This document shows positions 11,107 through 23,885 of a DNA stretch of 64,000 nt, piece by piece; positions within the stretch are counted from its first letter, which is position 1, and each line of letters begins with the position of its first letter. The stretch spans positions 620,001-684,000 of the forward strand of contig NC_085851.1 in the NCBI RefSeq assembly GCF_020906515.1, in the 5' to 3' direction. This stretch comes from Vanrija pseudolonga. Taxonomy: Eukaryota > Basidiomycota > Tremellomycetes > Trichosporonales > Trichosporonaceae. A program made the position numbers and the translations under genes. The notes below the pieces were generated by a model, which did no database searches, had not been told where the DNA came from, and saw only the letters and a list, made by a program, of their open reading frames with translations.

Positions 11107-13032
11107 ATGAAAGAGGAAACAGAATAGTAAGCTGAGTATCGTCATCATCCCAGCTGACCCGCAGTGAGCTCGAGCGCCAAAAGATCATCGCCGAGAACCA
11201 GGCTCTGCTCACGTCCCTAGGCCTCGAAGCGGACGGTGAGGCCAAGCTCAACCTCCCGGCCAAATCAGTGGCGCCAAAGCCCAAGAAGGCGGCAGCGTCG
11301 AGAAAGCGCAAAGCCGAGCCTGTCGAACACGCGCCTGCGAGGCGAAGTGGCCGCATCGCTGGTCTCGAGGCAGACGGGCAGGAGATCGCCAAGCGCAATG
11401 AGGCAGAGGAGGTTGCTCGCGAGGTCGCCCGCGTTGCCAACAGGAAGGAAAGGCAGCAGATTATGCCCATTGTCGACATGGTCGAGGAGACGCCCGAGTC
11501 CTTGATTCCCGAGTTGGTGGGTGACATCTTCGGCATCCATCCTAACCCACCAGGCAGTGTACCTTCCCTCCGTTGCTGCGTCCGAGACGGCGCGCACCTT
11601 CCCCTCGACGTCGGCGACAGCGAAGGAAGCCTACGCCGACAAGAGCGCCACGAGCGCCGAGGTCGAGCGCCTCAAGTCGGCCTTCTCGAACATGACCCTG
11701 CGTGCCAACTCCAAGGTCACGACCGAGCGCGTCTTCAGCATGGTGGTGCACCCCGAACCGACCAAGACGCTGGTGCTCGTCGGCGACAAGTATGGGCAGC
11801 TGGGAATGTGAGTCGGCTGCAGGTGGAGAGAAGTGGTGACTGACGTTATGCCAGCTGGGACGCCCTGGGACCTGGGCCCGCCGTGAGCGACGACGAGAGC
11901 GAGGATGACGGCACGGGGCGTATCTGGCGTGTGCAGGCTCATGCGAGAAATAGCATCACGGCCATGAAGGTGGACCCAGTGAACGGGTCAAGCGTGAGTT
12001 GTTTACCTCTGTGCATTCTGACAACTCGACAGCTCTACACCTCGTCCTACGACTGCACGCTCCGAAAACTCGACTTTGCGACCCTCACCTCCACCGAGCT
12101 GTTCGCCTTCGACGACGAGGACATGCTCATCACGCACTTCGACCTCACGCCGTCGGGCCAGGAGGCGTGGATGTCGGACAAGAATGGCGGCATCAGCCAC
12201 TGCGACTTCCGTGAGGGCGGGGAGCGGCGGCGGTGGGTCGTCCAGGACGAAGGGAGAGCCGCCAAGCTTGGCGGCATCAGCGTTAATCGTGGGTAGCTGC
12301 CCGTGATGCGCCTCAGCTGACCCCGCAGCCCTGATGCCGCACCTCATCTGCACGGCCGGAAATGACCAGCACGTCAGAGTCTGGGACGTGCGGCACTTCT
12401 CCAAGCTCAACCCCCTGGCAGCTGAGAAGCTCAGCCCCCCAGCCCCACCAGAGGGCGAGGACGTCAAGCCGCGCATCGACACATATCCCACCAGCAGTAT
12501 CGAGAACGAGCGTGTGCAGAAGTACTTGCAGACGCCGAAGGGCAAGGGGCTCCAGCGGGCAGCGTACCAGCACGGCAAAAGCTGCTCAGCGGCCTACTGG
12601 GACCCGTGGGGTCGGCGGATCGTCACTACCAGCTACGACGACAAACTGCGCGTGTGGGAGCTCAACCCGCAGTCGTTTGTCATTGACCAGCCGCTGGCCG
12701 GGCCGTTCAAGCCGTCCACGATCATAAAGCACGACTGCCAGACTGGTCGATGGCTCACGATCCTGCGCGCGCAGTGGTCTCTCAACACGGAGTACATGCC
12801 ACACTTCACTGTTGGCAACATGAAGCGCACGCTGGATGTGTTCACAGCGACGGGCGAGCGGATTGCCGCGCTCTGGACTGACGGGTGGGTTCAAGATCGG
12901 CGGGCTTCAGCTAACCCACACAGTGTCACTGCCGTGCCGGCTGTCACCGCATCCCATCCCAGCCGTGTCGACCACGTTGTTGGCGGCAACACGTCTGGCC
13001 GGATCCAGCTGTGGACATCAGGCGCCGAGTAG
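11107..13032 (+). CDS. CMR1: DNA damage-binding WD40 protein CMR1 (WDR76 family)
   Basis: CMR1 is a nuclear WD40 protein linked to DNA damage response and histone or chromatin contacts. The first exon is only 20 nt (ATG at 11107). Joining across the first intron gives MKEETEYELERQKIIAENQA and then LLTSLGLEADG, a close match to the conserved CMR1 start. A basic segment (KKAAASRKRKAEP, ARRSGRIAGLEADG) follows. The WD40 repeats include FSMVVHPEPTKTLVLVGDKY, GQLGIWDA across an intron, RNSITAMKVDP, LMPHLICTAGNDQHVRVWDV, SCSAAYWDPWGRRIVTTSYD, and VVGGNTSGRIQLW at the end. Several short introns are present. The tiny first exon explains why a single ORF misses the true start. Confidence 0.92.
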
Positions 13033-14658
13033 TAGGCGCTGAGCAGGCCGACACCTACCGGCAATCGCGGACATGACACGGATCCAGCTCACGGCGCCCG
13101 CTTCCTTGAGCTCCTCGCCCGGCTATCACGATCATCTCGCGCCTCTCATTGCATAGAAGCCCGTAATCGGAGTTTGTAACAGTATTGTATTCAGGAGTGC
13201 AGATTGTCGAGATTAACCAGGGTCGGATGGAATTACGGGGCCGCCGGCCCGGGCAGGCCGCTCCCTTCCGTCCAGTGACCGACCTAACCCCGCACGCTGC
13301 CAACGCGCCAAGTATCACTGCCAAGTTGCCCAGCGCCGTGGGTTTACCGCGCGCACACGACGACTCGCGACGAGAGCGCATCGCGGCGGGTCGCTTGCTC
13401 GCTCACCCGAAAGTGATGGCTGTTGATACGACGGCACGTCGGTGCGGGGCCCGAGGGGGGTAGGCGGTTGCAACAAAGTTCCCCCGACACTGGACACGCA
13501 CCAGACCGGCAGGCCGCATCAACGGTCCGTCACCGAATGTCTTGGGAACCTCTGCACGTGTGGAGTGCTCGCGTACCTATGTCGAACGGTTGTTTTCTCG
13601 ACTGCAGGTGCCGCTTGGAACCCGCTGTGGGTGGGCTGCAGACGCCAGCGATATCGGTTACCCGCTTTGTGCCGGTTCGTACCGACATATTGTTCACCAG
13701 TTCAGCCTGAAGGCAAGCAGGTAGGTTGGTCGGTTGATGGCACACCGAGGTTAGCGCTGAGACGCTGGGACGTGCACGCGGGGAGTGCGCGCTTGTCCGT
13801 GTGAGTACGTGAGCACGCACATGCGACGTGTGTAGCGGCGCTCGTGCCGCTCCGAGGTCACGGGGAGAGTGGCTAGATTGCGCGAAGCCGGCAGCTTGTG
13901 ACGCGTCCGCAGCAGCCACCACGGCGTGCACATCACCACTGTCGCAACCCTCGAGCGCCGCTGGACATGTGGGTGAGCAGGTGCTGCGGCGTGTATGTAC
14001 AAGCTGTCACTCCGGCATGTTGTCATCGGCCCAGTGTCAACAAGCCGAACGGTCGCTCCGGTGTTCCGAATCTAGCCAAGCCCTGGTTCAGGGAGGCGGC
14101 GTCGAGCACGATCTGTCGGCTGTCGCCATCGCCTCCAACGCACAGTGCACAAGGCAACACCCTCAACCCCCAAGCCAGCCCAAGCCTTGGACACGTGTCG
14201 GGTCTTGGCCCCCTGGCCGCCGGGCGGTCGTGGCGGCCGAGTGGAGGAGACCTCGGGGAGTGAGTGAGAGGCCTCGGACCTGGCCGTGCCGATGAATCGC
14301 CACAACAGGCGCGGGATACCGGAGCCACCCCCGATCCCCCGCGCTGAGAGGTAGCACTGCCGGGCCAGTCTTGTGCGGGCGTTGCGCGCGCCATCTCCTG
14401 GGGAACGCGGGGCACTTGCACGCAAGGGCAGGTCTGGGCCTCGCTCGCCTCTAGGGGCTCTTCTTGGCCATGCACAAGCGTTCGCTACCTCGTACCAGCG
14501 GACAGTTTGCGTTGGCAAACCCGACCAACCACGTCGACTACTGACTATAACGCTGGGAGCGGACGTTTGCTTCTCCACAATTCATCCACATTCTTGTTTT
14601 CTCACCCAGTTGTTGCCCCAGCCCAGCCCCAGCCGCCCCCACACGCCCACCACGGAAA
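13033..14658. other. Long intergenic region upstream of a Zn2Cys6 gene
   Basis: These 1.6 kb have no gene I can support. Several ORFs of 60-190 codons occur on both strands but look like GC-driven chance ORFs, without domains or plausible splice structure. The region probably holds the CMR1 terminator and a long promoter or 5' UTR for the regulator at 14659. Confidence 0.35.
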
Positions 14659-15916
14659 ATGGCACTTGTGCTGCTCCCCGTCCCCGTCAGCTCGCCCGTC
14701 CCCCTCGCTCCCATCGTCATCGGCAGCCTCAAAGGCGCAAACAAGCGCACCTGGATGGACTTTGTCGCGAGCGGTGCCGCCCACGAGCTGTACGAGGCTG
14801 CGTCGCCTGCCTCGGCAGGCGGCATCGACAAGAAGTACCGCCCGCTGCGCCCCACCCCGCCTGGGAGTGCGGCCGCCTCGCGCAGCCCGTCGCGCGAGCG
14901 CGCGCCAGCGTCGGCCGAGACAAAGCCGCGCCGTAAGCGCCAGACGTCGCGCAAACGCGCTCGCACTGCCTGCATCCCGGTAAGTGTGTGACCCGTGGCC
15001 GGCCGGAGTTCGTGTTTCGTATGTCTTTCGCCGTGTGCTGCGCCGGCGGCAGGGCTGCTCCCCACCTGAGCGGCCCCTTGCCCGCTCGGGGCGGCCGGCC
15101 CGAGGTCCTTGGCATACCGAGGGCGTCACGTGTACGCGTTGGTCGCGTTCACACGGTTCTGCAAACGTCCGAAGCGTGCTATATTGGGGAGCATCACGGA
15201 GCATTGAGGATGTGGAGATGACAAACCGGGGTGACTGGCGCCCCACATCCGTCCCGGAGTTATGGCTGACCAGCCAGTGTCGCGAGCGTAAGGTCAAGTG
15301 CGAGGGCGCGCAGCCGGGAACCAGCTGCACGCAGTGCGGTGTAGCCGGCGCGTCGTGCCACTGGCCCGAGGAGGACGGCCGGTCGACCGAGGCGCGTCGC
15401 GCTCAGCTCCGCGAGCCGCGCAAGCGCCGCCGCAGCGACGGCACGACGCCCACGGCGGACGCGACCCCCGCGTCGTCTGTCGTATCTTCTACCCCGACAG
15501 CGGACGGCGTCACACCCAGCAGCGTGAACAGCGACGCGCTCGCGTGGATGGACGACGAGTTCGTGTCCCCCACGGCGGACTTTACGCCCCTGTGGGACTA
15601 TGCTGCCCCCTCTGCCGCCCCGGCCTTCGAATTTGACCTGTCCTCGGCGCTCGCGGCGATGCCGGAACCCGCCGCGCCGCTGTCGTTCGACCTGCCCGGC
15701 TTCGACCTGGCGCACTTCATGGGCCTTGACCCGCTCGCGGCCGCCGCGCTGCTGGACAACAGCGGCAACTCGGGTGTCATGCCCCCGATGCACGCGTATC
15801 CCACGCCCGATAATCCGAATGGCCGGCCCGATTGGCCGCCAGTCGCTGAGACGGGTCTGTCGCCGGAACACGACGAGGAGATCGAGCTTCCCGACTGCCA
15901 CCGCGGCCCCAGATGA
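14659..15916 (+). CDS. Zn2Cys6 (Gal4-type) transcription factor with a 298-nt intron inside the zinc cluster
   Basis: This is a nuclear DNA-binding regulator of unknown target. Exons 14659-14979 and 15278-15916 join in frame to 319 residues. The join completes the zinc cluster ACIP/CRERKVKCEG/AQPGTSCTQCGVAGASC, with spacing C-x2-C-x6-C-x8-C-x2-C-x6-C at roughly residues 105-135. A basic stretch precedes it (KPRRKRQTSRKRARTA) and another follows (REPRKRRRSDG). The rest is low complexity and acidic/hydrophobic (FDLPGFDLAHFMGLDPLAAA), suggesting an activation domain. No fungal_trans domain is visible. The intron is about six times longer than others here. It is open in the exon 2 frame from an ATG at 14984, so an alternative product lacking the first two Cys is conceivable. 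Confidence 0.82.
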
Positions 15917-17226
15917 GCATGCCCAGGACACCTGGGCATTTTCAACATCTACCGATACACGTCAACCTGGCTGCAGTGCAATGCAAGTACCGCGCGCGCC
16001 GCCGACGTATCGCCCATACCCCGCCCGCAGTGGCAGCCCACCCGGGCCGAGGACGTGCGCTCCGCATCCCGGCCCAACCAAGTTCGGCTCGGAAAGCTAC
16101 AAACAACAAGCAAACAGAAAAGTACAAAAAGAGTTTGTCGTAACGCGAGGCCACAAGGTCGTCGTCGTAGGATCGGGACAGTACACGAATGCAAAGTGTC
16201 GTGGTGGACGTGGCTGGAGTTATCGTGCGTTTGCCGCTGCTGGGCCGTGCGTGCGTGCGAGTTATCAGGGCAAGGCAAGGCAGATATCGCGCTTGGCGTC
16301 ACCGCGTCGCTTATCACTGACACTAACCAAACTGTAACCCTCTCGTCATGGTACGAGGCTTCTGCTTCTATCTAAAGTCCTCCGGGCCACCACCCGACGC
16401 ATCCGGGCACTAGCCGTCGATAGCCTTCGTTCGGAGCAAGTGGCGGAGCGAGGAATGCCATCTGCCTTCATTCAACAGGGTTCTCCACCCCGGAGGTCGG
16501 TGGCTCTGCTGGGCGTTTTCTATTCCTGGCCACTTAGTGGTGGCTCGTGATGTGCCTCTCCCTCAGAACACTGCGTGCACAGCGCCTCCCTCGGCGCGGA
16601 GATCCGGAGGGAGGGTGGAAGGGCTCCGCAGAAGAAAAGACCGAGCCGTTGACCGCGCTGAACCGTGTCATCCGGCGACTGGGACGCGGGCCGCTGCATT
16701 CTACAAGCGATGATCACGTCCCGTAGTCAGCGCGTCGGCCAAATCGACGCATACGAGTGTCTGTGTTGCCGCAGCGGAAAGTGTCTCTACGCACAGCACA
16801 GCCGAGCAAGGTGGCGGCCCGGCCGGCTCCCCACAGGCCCGGGGACCCGAGGGCTATGTTTGGCCGCCAAGCGACGGCCCGCCCCTTACGCGTCCCTTGG
16901 ATTACTTTGTCTCTGCCAATTGAGTATGCGGCATAAAGCGGATGCTTGACCCCAGGGTTGCATGTCCGGGGAATGAGTGGCGCTTACCCGCGACCACTGA
17001 GGATCTGGAGGCGGGGCACATGGGGGGGCAGGTGGGGCCAGCTGCGCACAGAGTAGTACGGATGTCGGTCGGACGCATGCAGCAGCATGTCGGTTCGGGC
17101 CGTCGACCGTACTCCATGATGCACCGTCTTTTGCCGCACAGCCGAAGTCACCAGATCCGCCAGACTTCATAAGGCGGGGTTGCGGGGTCTTGAGAGCCAG
17201 TCTCGCCACCTACAACCCGTATTACC
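15917..17226. other. Intergenic region
   Basis: These 1.3 kb lie between the Zn2Cys6 gene and an MFS permease. No supported gene, RNA or repeat is seen. This is a long upstream region for a transporter, which fits a regulated promoter (inference). Confidence 0.35.
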
Positions 17227-19030
17227 ATGAGCGACGTGCAAGACATTGTGAGTGTGGGCTAGCGCGCCCTTGCTGACGCGCACAGGAAAGGAAGGGATCC
17301 ATCACGCATCACGAGTCGCATGGCCTCGACAAGCAGGCGGCACTGATGGCCGACACGCACCACAAGCATGACAAGGCGCTCGACGCGCTCGGCGACGCCG
17401 GGCGCGTGGACATGACCGACGAGCAGAGCAGGGCCGTGTGTCGCAAGATCGACTGGCATATCCTTCCCCCGCTCATGTGGTGAGTAGCCTGCGAGTGACC
17501 TGTAGGCTCGGCGCTCACACACCCACCAGGGTGTACTTCCTCCAGATCCTCGACAGTGAGTAGAGCTTGTGGGACCGGCGGCAAGAGACGCGAGCACAGG
17601 CTAACAACTGCAGAGTCGTGTGTTGGTTACGGCGCCGCGTTCGGCCTCAAGACCGAGGCGCACCTCAAGGGCAACGAGTACTCGCTCATCTCGTCGTCGG
17701 GCTACTGGGCGCAGCTGGCCCTCTGCTGTGGCCCGACGGCGTGGCTCATCGTCAAGTTCCCGACCAACAAGCTCATGTCGATCTGCATCTTCTGCTGGGG
17801 TATCTCCATGATCGGGCTTGCCTTCTCGCGCTCTTACGGTCCACTTCTCGCCAACCGCTTCCTGCTCGGCCTGTTTGAAGCCGTCAACATCCCGCTCTTC
17901 ACAGTCATCACGACGACGTGGTACCGCCGCCGTGAGCAGCCCCTGCGCGTGGCAGCATGGTACGGTACCAACGGCATCGCGTCCATGCTCGGCTCGCTGC
18001 TCACCTTCGGCCTGAGCTTCATCAAGAGCCCCCACCTCTACGTCTACCAGATCCTCTTCCTGACCGTCGGTCTGGCGACTGTCATCACCGCACCCCTTAT
18101 CTACCTCTATCTCGACAACAACCCCGCCCAGGCGCGCTTCCTCACGCCTGAGGAGCGCGCATGGGCTATCGAGCGGTTGAGGGACAACAACACCGGCGTT
18201 GAGACCAAGGAAGTCAAGTGGGGCCAGGTGCTCGACACGTTCACCTCGCCTGCCATCTACCTCTACTTTATCATCACGTTCTGCGTCAACACCGGCGCTT
18301 CGGTCACCAACACCTTCGGTCCTCGTGAGTTGGCGTGCTGAGCTTCACTAACCAGCCAGTTATCATCCAGAACCTCGGAGGCTTCAGCGCGCGCCAAACA
18401 ATTCTTCTCAACATCCCCTTTGGCGCCGTACAGTCAGCAGTGTGCTTTGCGGGGTGCATCATCGCCGCGCGGTACGGGTACAAGGGCTTCGTGCTCATCG
18501 CCTTCATGCTGCCGTGTATCCTCGGCTCGGGGCTGCTCTACGGACTGGGGCGCCAGAAGAGTCTCATGGGCCCTCTCCTGTTCGGCTACTACTGCATCGG
18601 CTTCCTGTTTGGCGGAAACCCGCTCATCTTCTCCTGGCTCGCGGCCAACACGGGCGGCCACACAAAGAAGTCGCTCGCGATCTCCATGTGCAACGCCGGC
18701 TCGGCAGTGGGCAACATTGTCGGCCCGCTCCTCTTCCAGTCAAAGGACGCGCCAGTGTACCACCCCGGTCTGGGCGCCGTGCTCGGCATCTTTGTCGCGT
18801 GCGCGTGTATCTCCGGGCTCCTTATGGCGCTGTTCGCTCTCCTCAACCGCCAGAAGGAGAAGACGCGTGTCGCCCACGGAAAGCCGGCCAAGATTGCCAA
18901 CGCGTCCATGGACAAGCACTACAAGGCTGCCGCGGACGACCAGGTCGACAGCGAGGGTAACAGACTCGGACAGCAGGCCTTTGCCGACATGACGGATCGC
19001 GAGAACGATGAGTTTGTGTACACTTATTAG
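17227..19030 (+). CDS. MFS permease, allantoate/anion:cation symporter (Dal5-like) family
   Basis: This is a plasma-membrane transporter of the ACS family, which imports organic anions such as allantoate, nicotinate or other carboxylates. Splicing gives MSDVQDI, then ERKGSITHHE, RAVCRKIDWHILPPLMW (typical pre-TM1 motif), VYFLQILD, then KSCVGYGAAFGLKTE. Conserved features include GYWAQLALCCGPTAWLIVKF, the NRFLLGLFEAVNIPLF segment, TWYRRREQPLRVAAWYGTNG, LTPEERAWAIERLRDN and SWLAANTGGHTKKS. About twelve hydrophobic segments are present. The cytoplasmic tail ends DRENDEFVYTY. Five exons; stop TAG at 19028-19030. The substrate cannot be read from sequence. Confidence 0.88.
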
Positions 19031-19162
19031 GGAGGAGGAGGGTGTCTTGTAGCCTGTACCGAGAACTTGTGGAAGTAATGCAACCTTGGCAGAAGAGCGT
19101 TCACACTGACGAGGCCCGAGAAATCAATGCATTCAATCCAATGTACACCCTCACTCGCTCGC

Positions 19163-19956
19163 CTAAGCGCGAACCTTCTCAATGACGTCGGCAAACTCCC
19201 TCATCGAGTCGTAGGTCCATGCGGGCTCGACGCCAGTGAAGGCCGAGACACCCATGACGCCGCCGGCGCGGTCGATCCATGCGCCCTTGAGGCCGACCTT
19301 GTGTCCGGGCTGGATGTCGTGGAGCTTGGAGTTTGCGACGATGAGGATCTCGTCCTTGGAGATGCCGTGGTCCTTCTGGAGGTGCGAGATGGCGTAGTCA
19401 AAGTTGTTGAGCGAGGGCTTGTACGAGCCGATGTTCTGCGCGGTGTAGACCTCGTCAAAGACCGCGCCCTCCTTCTCGAGCTTCTTGCGGCTGGCAGCAA
19501 ACGAGTCGTTGTTGATGTTGCTCAGGATGACGAGCTTGAGGCCCGAGTCCTGGAGGCGCTTGAGCGCCTTGGCCGAGTCGGGGAACGCGGGCCACTCGGG
19601 CACAGAGTTGCCAAAGTCGACCGCCTCGTCTGTATGGTGTGTCAGCTTGGTCGGCTCGGCTCCGGGCCTGCGAGGCCTAAGGGCAACTCACCCTCAGTGT
19701 ACTGGAGCTTGAAGTGGTCGGCGACCTGGCGGTACGTCTCGGCGAGCACGTCGGGGTAGAGCTTGGTGGGCTCGTTGGTCTGGATAGCAGTCTCGATGGA
19801 GCCGAGCTGCTTGAAGAAGTCGTCCCGGCTGATGTTCTGCTTGCGGATCTGGACGAGGAGCGGCTGGAGCGCGTTCTGCATGCCACCCTCCCAGTTGATG
19901 AGGGTGCCGTAGCAGTCGAAGAGGAGGGCCTTGTAGTCCTTGGAGGGGGTCGACAT
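19163..19956 (-). CDS. Haloacid dehalogenase-like hydrolase (type II L-2-haloacid dehalogenase family)
   Basis: This is a soluble HAD-superfamily hydrolase. Motif I is YKALLFDCYGTLINWEGG (nucleophile Asp about residue 14). Motif II is KLVILSNINNDS. Motif III Lys is in NIGSYKPSLNNF, and motif IV is EILIVANSKLHDIQPG. The cap region is helical, as in type II haloacid dehalogenases. There is one intron (near 19634-19690), spliced YTE/DEAVDFGNSVPEWPAFP. The gene ends DVIEKVRA. A TATA-like TTTTATATG lies near 20072-20080, about 120 bp upstream. True dehalogenase activity is only a family guess; phosphatase activity is possible. Confidence 0.85.
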
Positions 19957-20533
19957 TGTTGTTGTTGTTGATGCTGTGGTGGGGTTGGTTGTGTGTAGCG
20001 GAGCTGTGGAGCTTGGGAAAGATGGATCGGATCTGTTGGTGTGATGATGTCCAAGAGTGTCGCCGAGCCTGATCTTTTATATGTTATCTACACGCCTTGC
20101 TGAACAGAGTGGAACAGACTGGAAAGACGTCCGATGCATGCTACACAGAGCCGAGGCGAGCCGGCCAACATCGCCCAAGAGCATGCGGACATCGGCCTGG
20201 ATGTCGCCTGCATCATCTTAATCGTACAGTGATCTGCACGGAAGTGAGGCGGAGGGATCTGGTTCGATACGGTGAGACAAGTGCATCGACTGTCTCTATC
20301 CGCTGGCTAGATACGAGGCAACAGCCTTGGAGCGGAAGCTTGTCGGAGTGACCCACACTTTATCCACCCTGGAGCAGTTTGCTTGCGAACATCTCCATGC
20401 CAAGCTTCGGTTCGGCTCGTTTCGAGGACCAGCGTCGTCTCTGCATCGGCCACTCCGGGCACGTGATAAACGTGTTAGTTGAGCCGCGGCGTCGCAAACA
20501 AAAAATACAAGGTGCAGCTCCGACACTCTACGG
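19957..20533. other. Intergenic region
   Basis: These 577 bp hold the promoter of the HAD gene (TATA-like tract near 20075) and the 3' flank of the transcription factor to the right. No gene is seen. Confidence 0.4.
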
Positions 20534-23434
20534 CTACAGAATCTGTTGGGGCGGCTGTAGGAGGGCCATCAGGTCCACCTCGCCGCCGAGGGGCAGGACA
20601 TATTGCGTCAGCAGGCTCTGGACAAAGTCGTCGAGCGAGCCGTCGGCGCCGACCCAGTTGGTGTCGAGGCCGGCGACAGCCGAAGATGGTTCTGGTGCGA
20701 GCGACAGGGTCGAGTCGTCGCTGGGGTTGTCAGCTTGGAAATCGGGCGGACTGCGATGTAGCCGAGCTAGACTCACGTTTGAACCTCTTGCGACAGACCC
20801 AATAGTGTGTCCTGGTGCCATGTCAGCTCGCGCACCATACTTGACGAGCCAACACACCTGTGGAACCGCGTTCTCGTCCGACGGGTTGGGATTGGCCGCC
20901 TTCTCCTCCAGCTCCGCAATGATCTCGGACAAGATCGACTCCTTCTGTCGACCAGCACCCCACGTAAGGCCGATCTCCTTGAGATAGAACAGCGCCCGAC
21001 GCGCACGTTCCAGATCGTCGGCGGCCTGAGCAGCGTTACGTGCCTGCGCCGCGGCGAGCACAAAGGACGTGCCAGCAGTGTACTGCATCTGCGCCATAGT
21101 CGGGGGCGTGAAGCGCATGCCGTGAGTCGCGTGGTAGAGCTGGCCGAGCTCGTCGATTTTAAGAGCTGACTGGTGGCAGCGCTGTTGGTGTGAGCTGTAC
21201 GTTACGCGAAAACTAGCTCACCGTCATGGCAATGTTGGCGATTGCCAGGTCCTGCGCCGCACCGCGTGCTGACACTTGGCTGAATGGCTGGAAGAGAAGC
21301 ACATTCACCCATTCGAGGCCGATGTGAAGCAGGAGGATGTGCGGCAGCGGTGGGGTGGACTGTGTGAGGTCGAGTGCGGGCTCGGAGCGCAGAGTCTGGC
21401 CCCAGTCTTCGAGGGCTTGGCTGCGGGCGTGAGATGGTGGACACTGAGTGGGAAGAGACTATCTCACCTGAGGCGGTCCACTGTTCCATTTTGTACCAGG
21501 AGTGATCGGTTGACACCACTGCTGTAGCTGCGATCGTCAGTTACCCGTCCGGGTGCAGATCACCCCGGCATCGCTTACACTGTATGCGTAATCTCTGTCG
21601 CAATCTTGAACAGACCGGTCGTGTGCACGAAGCACGTGCTAAGCCACGACTTTTGAGGGGGCAGGTGACCGTAGGGGCCAGGCGGCCAAGTCCAAGGTGT
21701 GTCATCCGTAGCGGCATCGGCTTCTGGCGGACCAACGCTGAGTAGGTCAGACCATCGGCTTGTACGACACCTACGTGTAATCCGCGAGCATGAGCGGCAT
21801 GCGCCCAATGTACACAGCCCACATCTCCTCCTGGCAGAATGTAGACCAGAAAGTGACGTTGCGCTGGACATATGTCTCCTGGTTGAGCTTGCCCTGCGCG
21901 ACGAGCTTGGACGTGTCGATGTGCAGTCCAACTGGGTGGGTCAGATGAGGACGGGAGAGAGAGACCCACGGGCATAGACCAATCGCGACGCCAGGCCAAA
22001 GTAGACCCATCCGATACTGTAGTCACCGACTGTACTGGAGAAACTCGAGCGCAGGGCCAGTGCCGCGACGGTCGCGAGCGAAGGCGATGCCGCCTCGCGC
22101 TCGAGATGCTTCGTGCCCTCTTGGTAAAAGATGCGACGGGTCTGCGAAGCGTGGAGGTGCTCCTCGTCGGCGTAGGCGAGACCGACACTGATGATGACGT
22201 TGTGCAGCAGAGGCGAGTAGTTTGGCGTCAGGAGCGGCAGGTCCTCGATATTGTCGAGCGAGAGCGCGATCTCCATGTCGCGGTAGAAGAGGTGCGGTGT
22301 TGCTCGTTGGCCTGAAGGTGTTAGCTGGGATTCACCTGCGGAACACAGCTACCCACCAAACGAGGTGAAGTACCGGAAGCAGTGATCCACAGCGCGGTCG
22401 TGCTGCGCCTTTGTAAGGTAAACATTTGGGAGGAAGCGCGCGAAGCGCTGGGGGTCGTCGTGGTTGTTCAGCCTCGGCGCCGACTCGAGCGTGCTCGCGA
22501 TGGGCGAGGCGCCGGGCGGCGCATCAGGCAGAGGGTTGCGCAGGGCGTGCCGGAACGCCGAGCTGGGGTTGTGGAACCTGACCTGACCTCGGGGGTCTTC
22601 GATCTGGGCGTGTGAGCTGAGTCAACCAGACACTTCAACTCACAACCATGCCGTCGACGTCCTCCTGCGGGTCATGCAGTGTCGCCTTGGCGCTTGGTCG
22701 CCGTGGGCGTCCGTCGGTGCCTACGCTCGGCGGGTCGCTCGCCGTCGTGCCCCCGATGCCCGTGATGCCCGAGTTGACGGACTGGAACGCCGCACCGCTC
22801 GGCGGGCCGGACGAGCTCGCCTGCCCGTCCCGCCGGTGCGCGTATACCTGCGCCTGCAGCGACTCGATCTGCTCGCGGTAGTGCTTGGTGAGCTCTTCTA
22901 GCTGGTCGACCTTGGCGCGGAGCCCGTTCGTCTCGGCGCGCGAGAGGGGTTTCCGCCAGTCCTCGCGCTCGCCCCAGACACACTCATCCTGGTGGGGTTA
23001 GCGGGTGATTGGCAGAGGATCGGCAGAGGATGGGCAGTAAGAGACAAAGTGTTCCGTGTCAAGAGAGCTCCCATTTCACGGGGAGCGGCCTGACGTCGCT
23101 GGTGCCCCCGAAGATAGCTCCCCAGGAGACGTCGGCTTGGTCGCCTAGACTGCCCGCAGACCACATCGGCCACCGGAGCCCCCACCTCCATCATCGCCCA
23201 CGGGCATCCCCCGTCCTCACACATACCTTGAGCGCCGCACAGGTTCCACAGGTCGGTGTCACTGCATCGCACTTCTTCTTGCTGGGATGGGTCAGAACGT
23301 GAGGCGATGTCGGCTCTGTTCGGCCAAGATCCGACGTACCGCTGTCGGCAGTTGTAGCACGCTTGTGTGACGTTGTGTCGTCGTCGTTGTTTTGCAGCGT
23401 TGCTGCTGCTACTGGGACTTGGGTCTGCGGGCAT
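20534..23434 (-). CDS. Zn2Cys6 transcription factor with fungal-specific transcription factor domain
   Basis: This is a nuclear regulator of the XlnR/Gal4-like class. The start MPADPSPSSSS is at 23434. The zinc cluster spans two introns: ACYNCRQR, KKKCDAVTPTCGTCAALK, then DECVWGERE, giving C-x2-C-x6-C-x6-C-x2-C-x6-C. A coiled-coil-like linker follows (LRAKVDQLEELTKHYREQIE). Then comes the middle homology region: FRYFTSFG, DMEIALSLDNIEDLP, SPLLHNVIISVGLAYADEE, DYSIGWVYFGLASRLVYAR, VGLHIDTSKL and TFWSTFCQEEMWAVYIGR. The C-terminus ends LMALLQPPQQIL. About nine short introns. Targets are unknown. Confidence 0.85.
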
Positions 23435-23885
23435 GGGGTCGGGTGGTCGTTGAGAAGAGATGAGAAGTAGATGGAGGGAGAAGTAGGGGAAAGAGACAGG
23501 TTGCCCGATGTCTAAAGTGTTTGAGTCGGGGAGGGTGATGAGGGTGGGGTACCAAGGGCAGTCAGTCACTTTGCTTTACCGAACACCGGCCCTTGCGTCT
23601 CCTCCACACTTTGTCCCCTCGCGTCTCCGCGCCAAGGCAAAAGTCAACAATCATCACGGTGCATGCAATGCGTAGCTCTGTCGTCACCTGATACCCCGCC
23701 CTCTCCTTCCTCCTTCCCCACAAAGTGATATCCTGTGGATCGTGCGCCTCCCTCCTCCTGGGCCTTAGCGCGCGTCGTGTCGTCGGAACGAAAAGGCAAT
23801 GTCGTCACAACTCCACCGGCTTCGAGGCCCCAGATCACCAAACAGACCGACGACGTGTGATACGGCCTCGGATCCAATACGGATT
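23435..23885. other. Intergenic region
   Basis: These 451 bp separate the transcription factor start and the acetyltransferase stop. They should hold the factor's promoter. No gene is seen. Confidence 0.35.

Noticed and set aside
13033-14658. Several 60-190-codon ORFs as candidate genes
   Set aside because: They overlap each other on both strands and show no domain, splice logic or protein-like composition.
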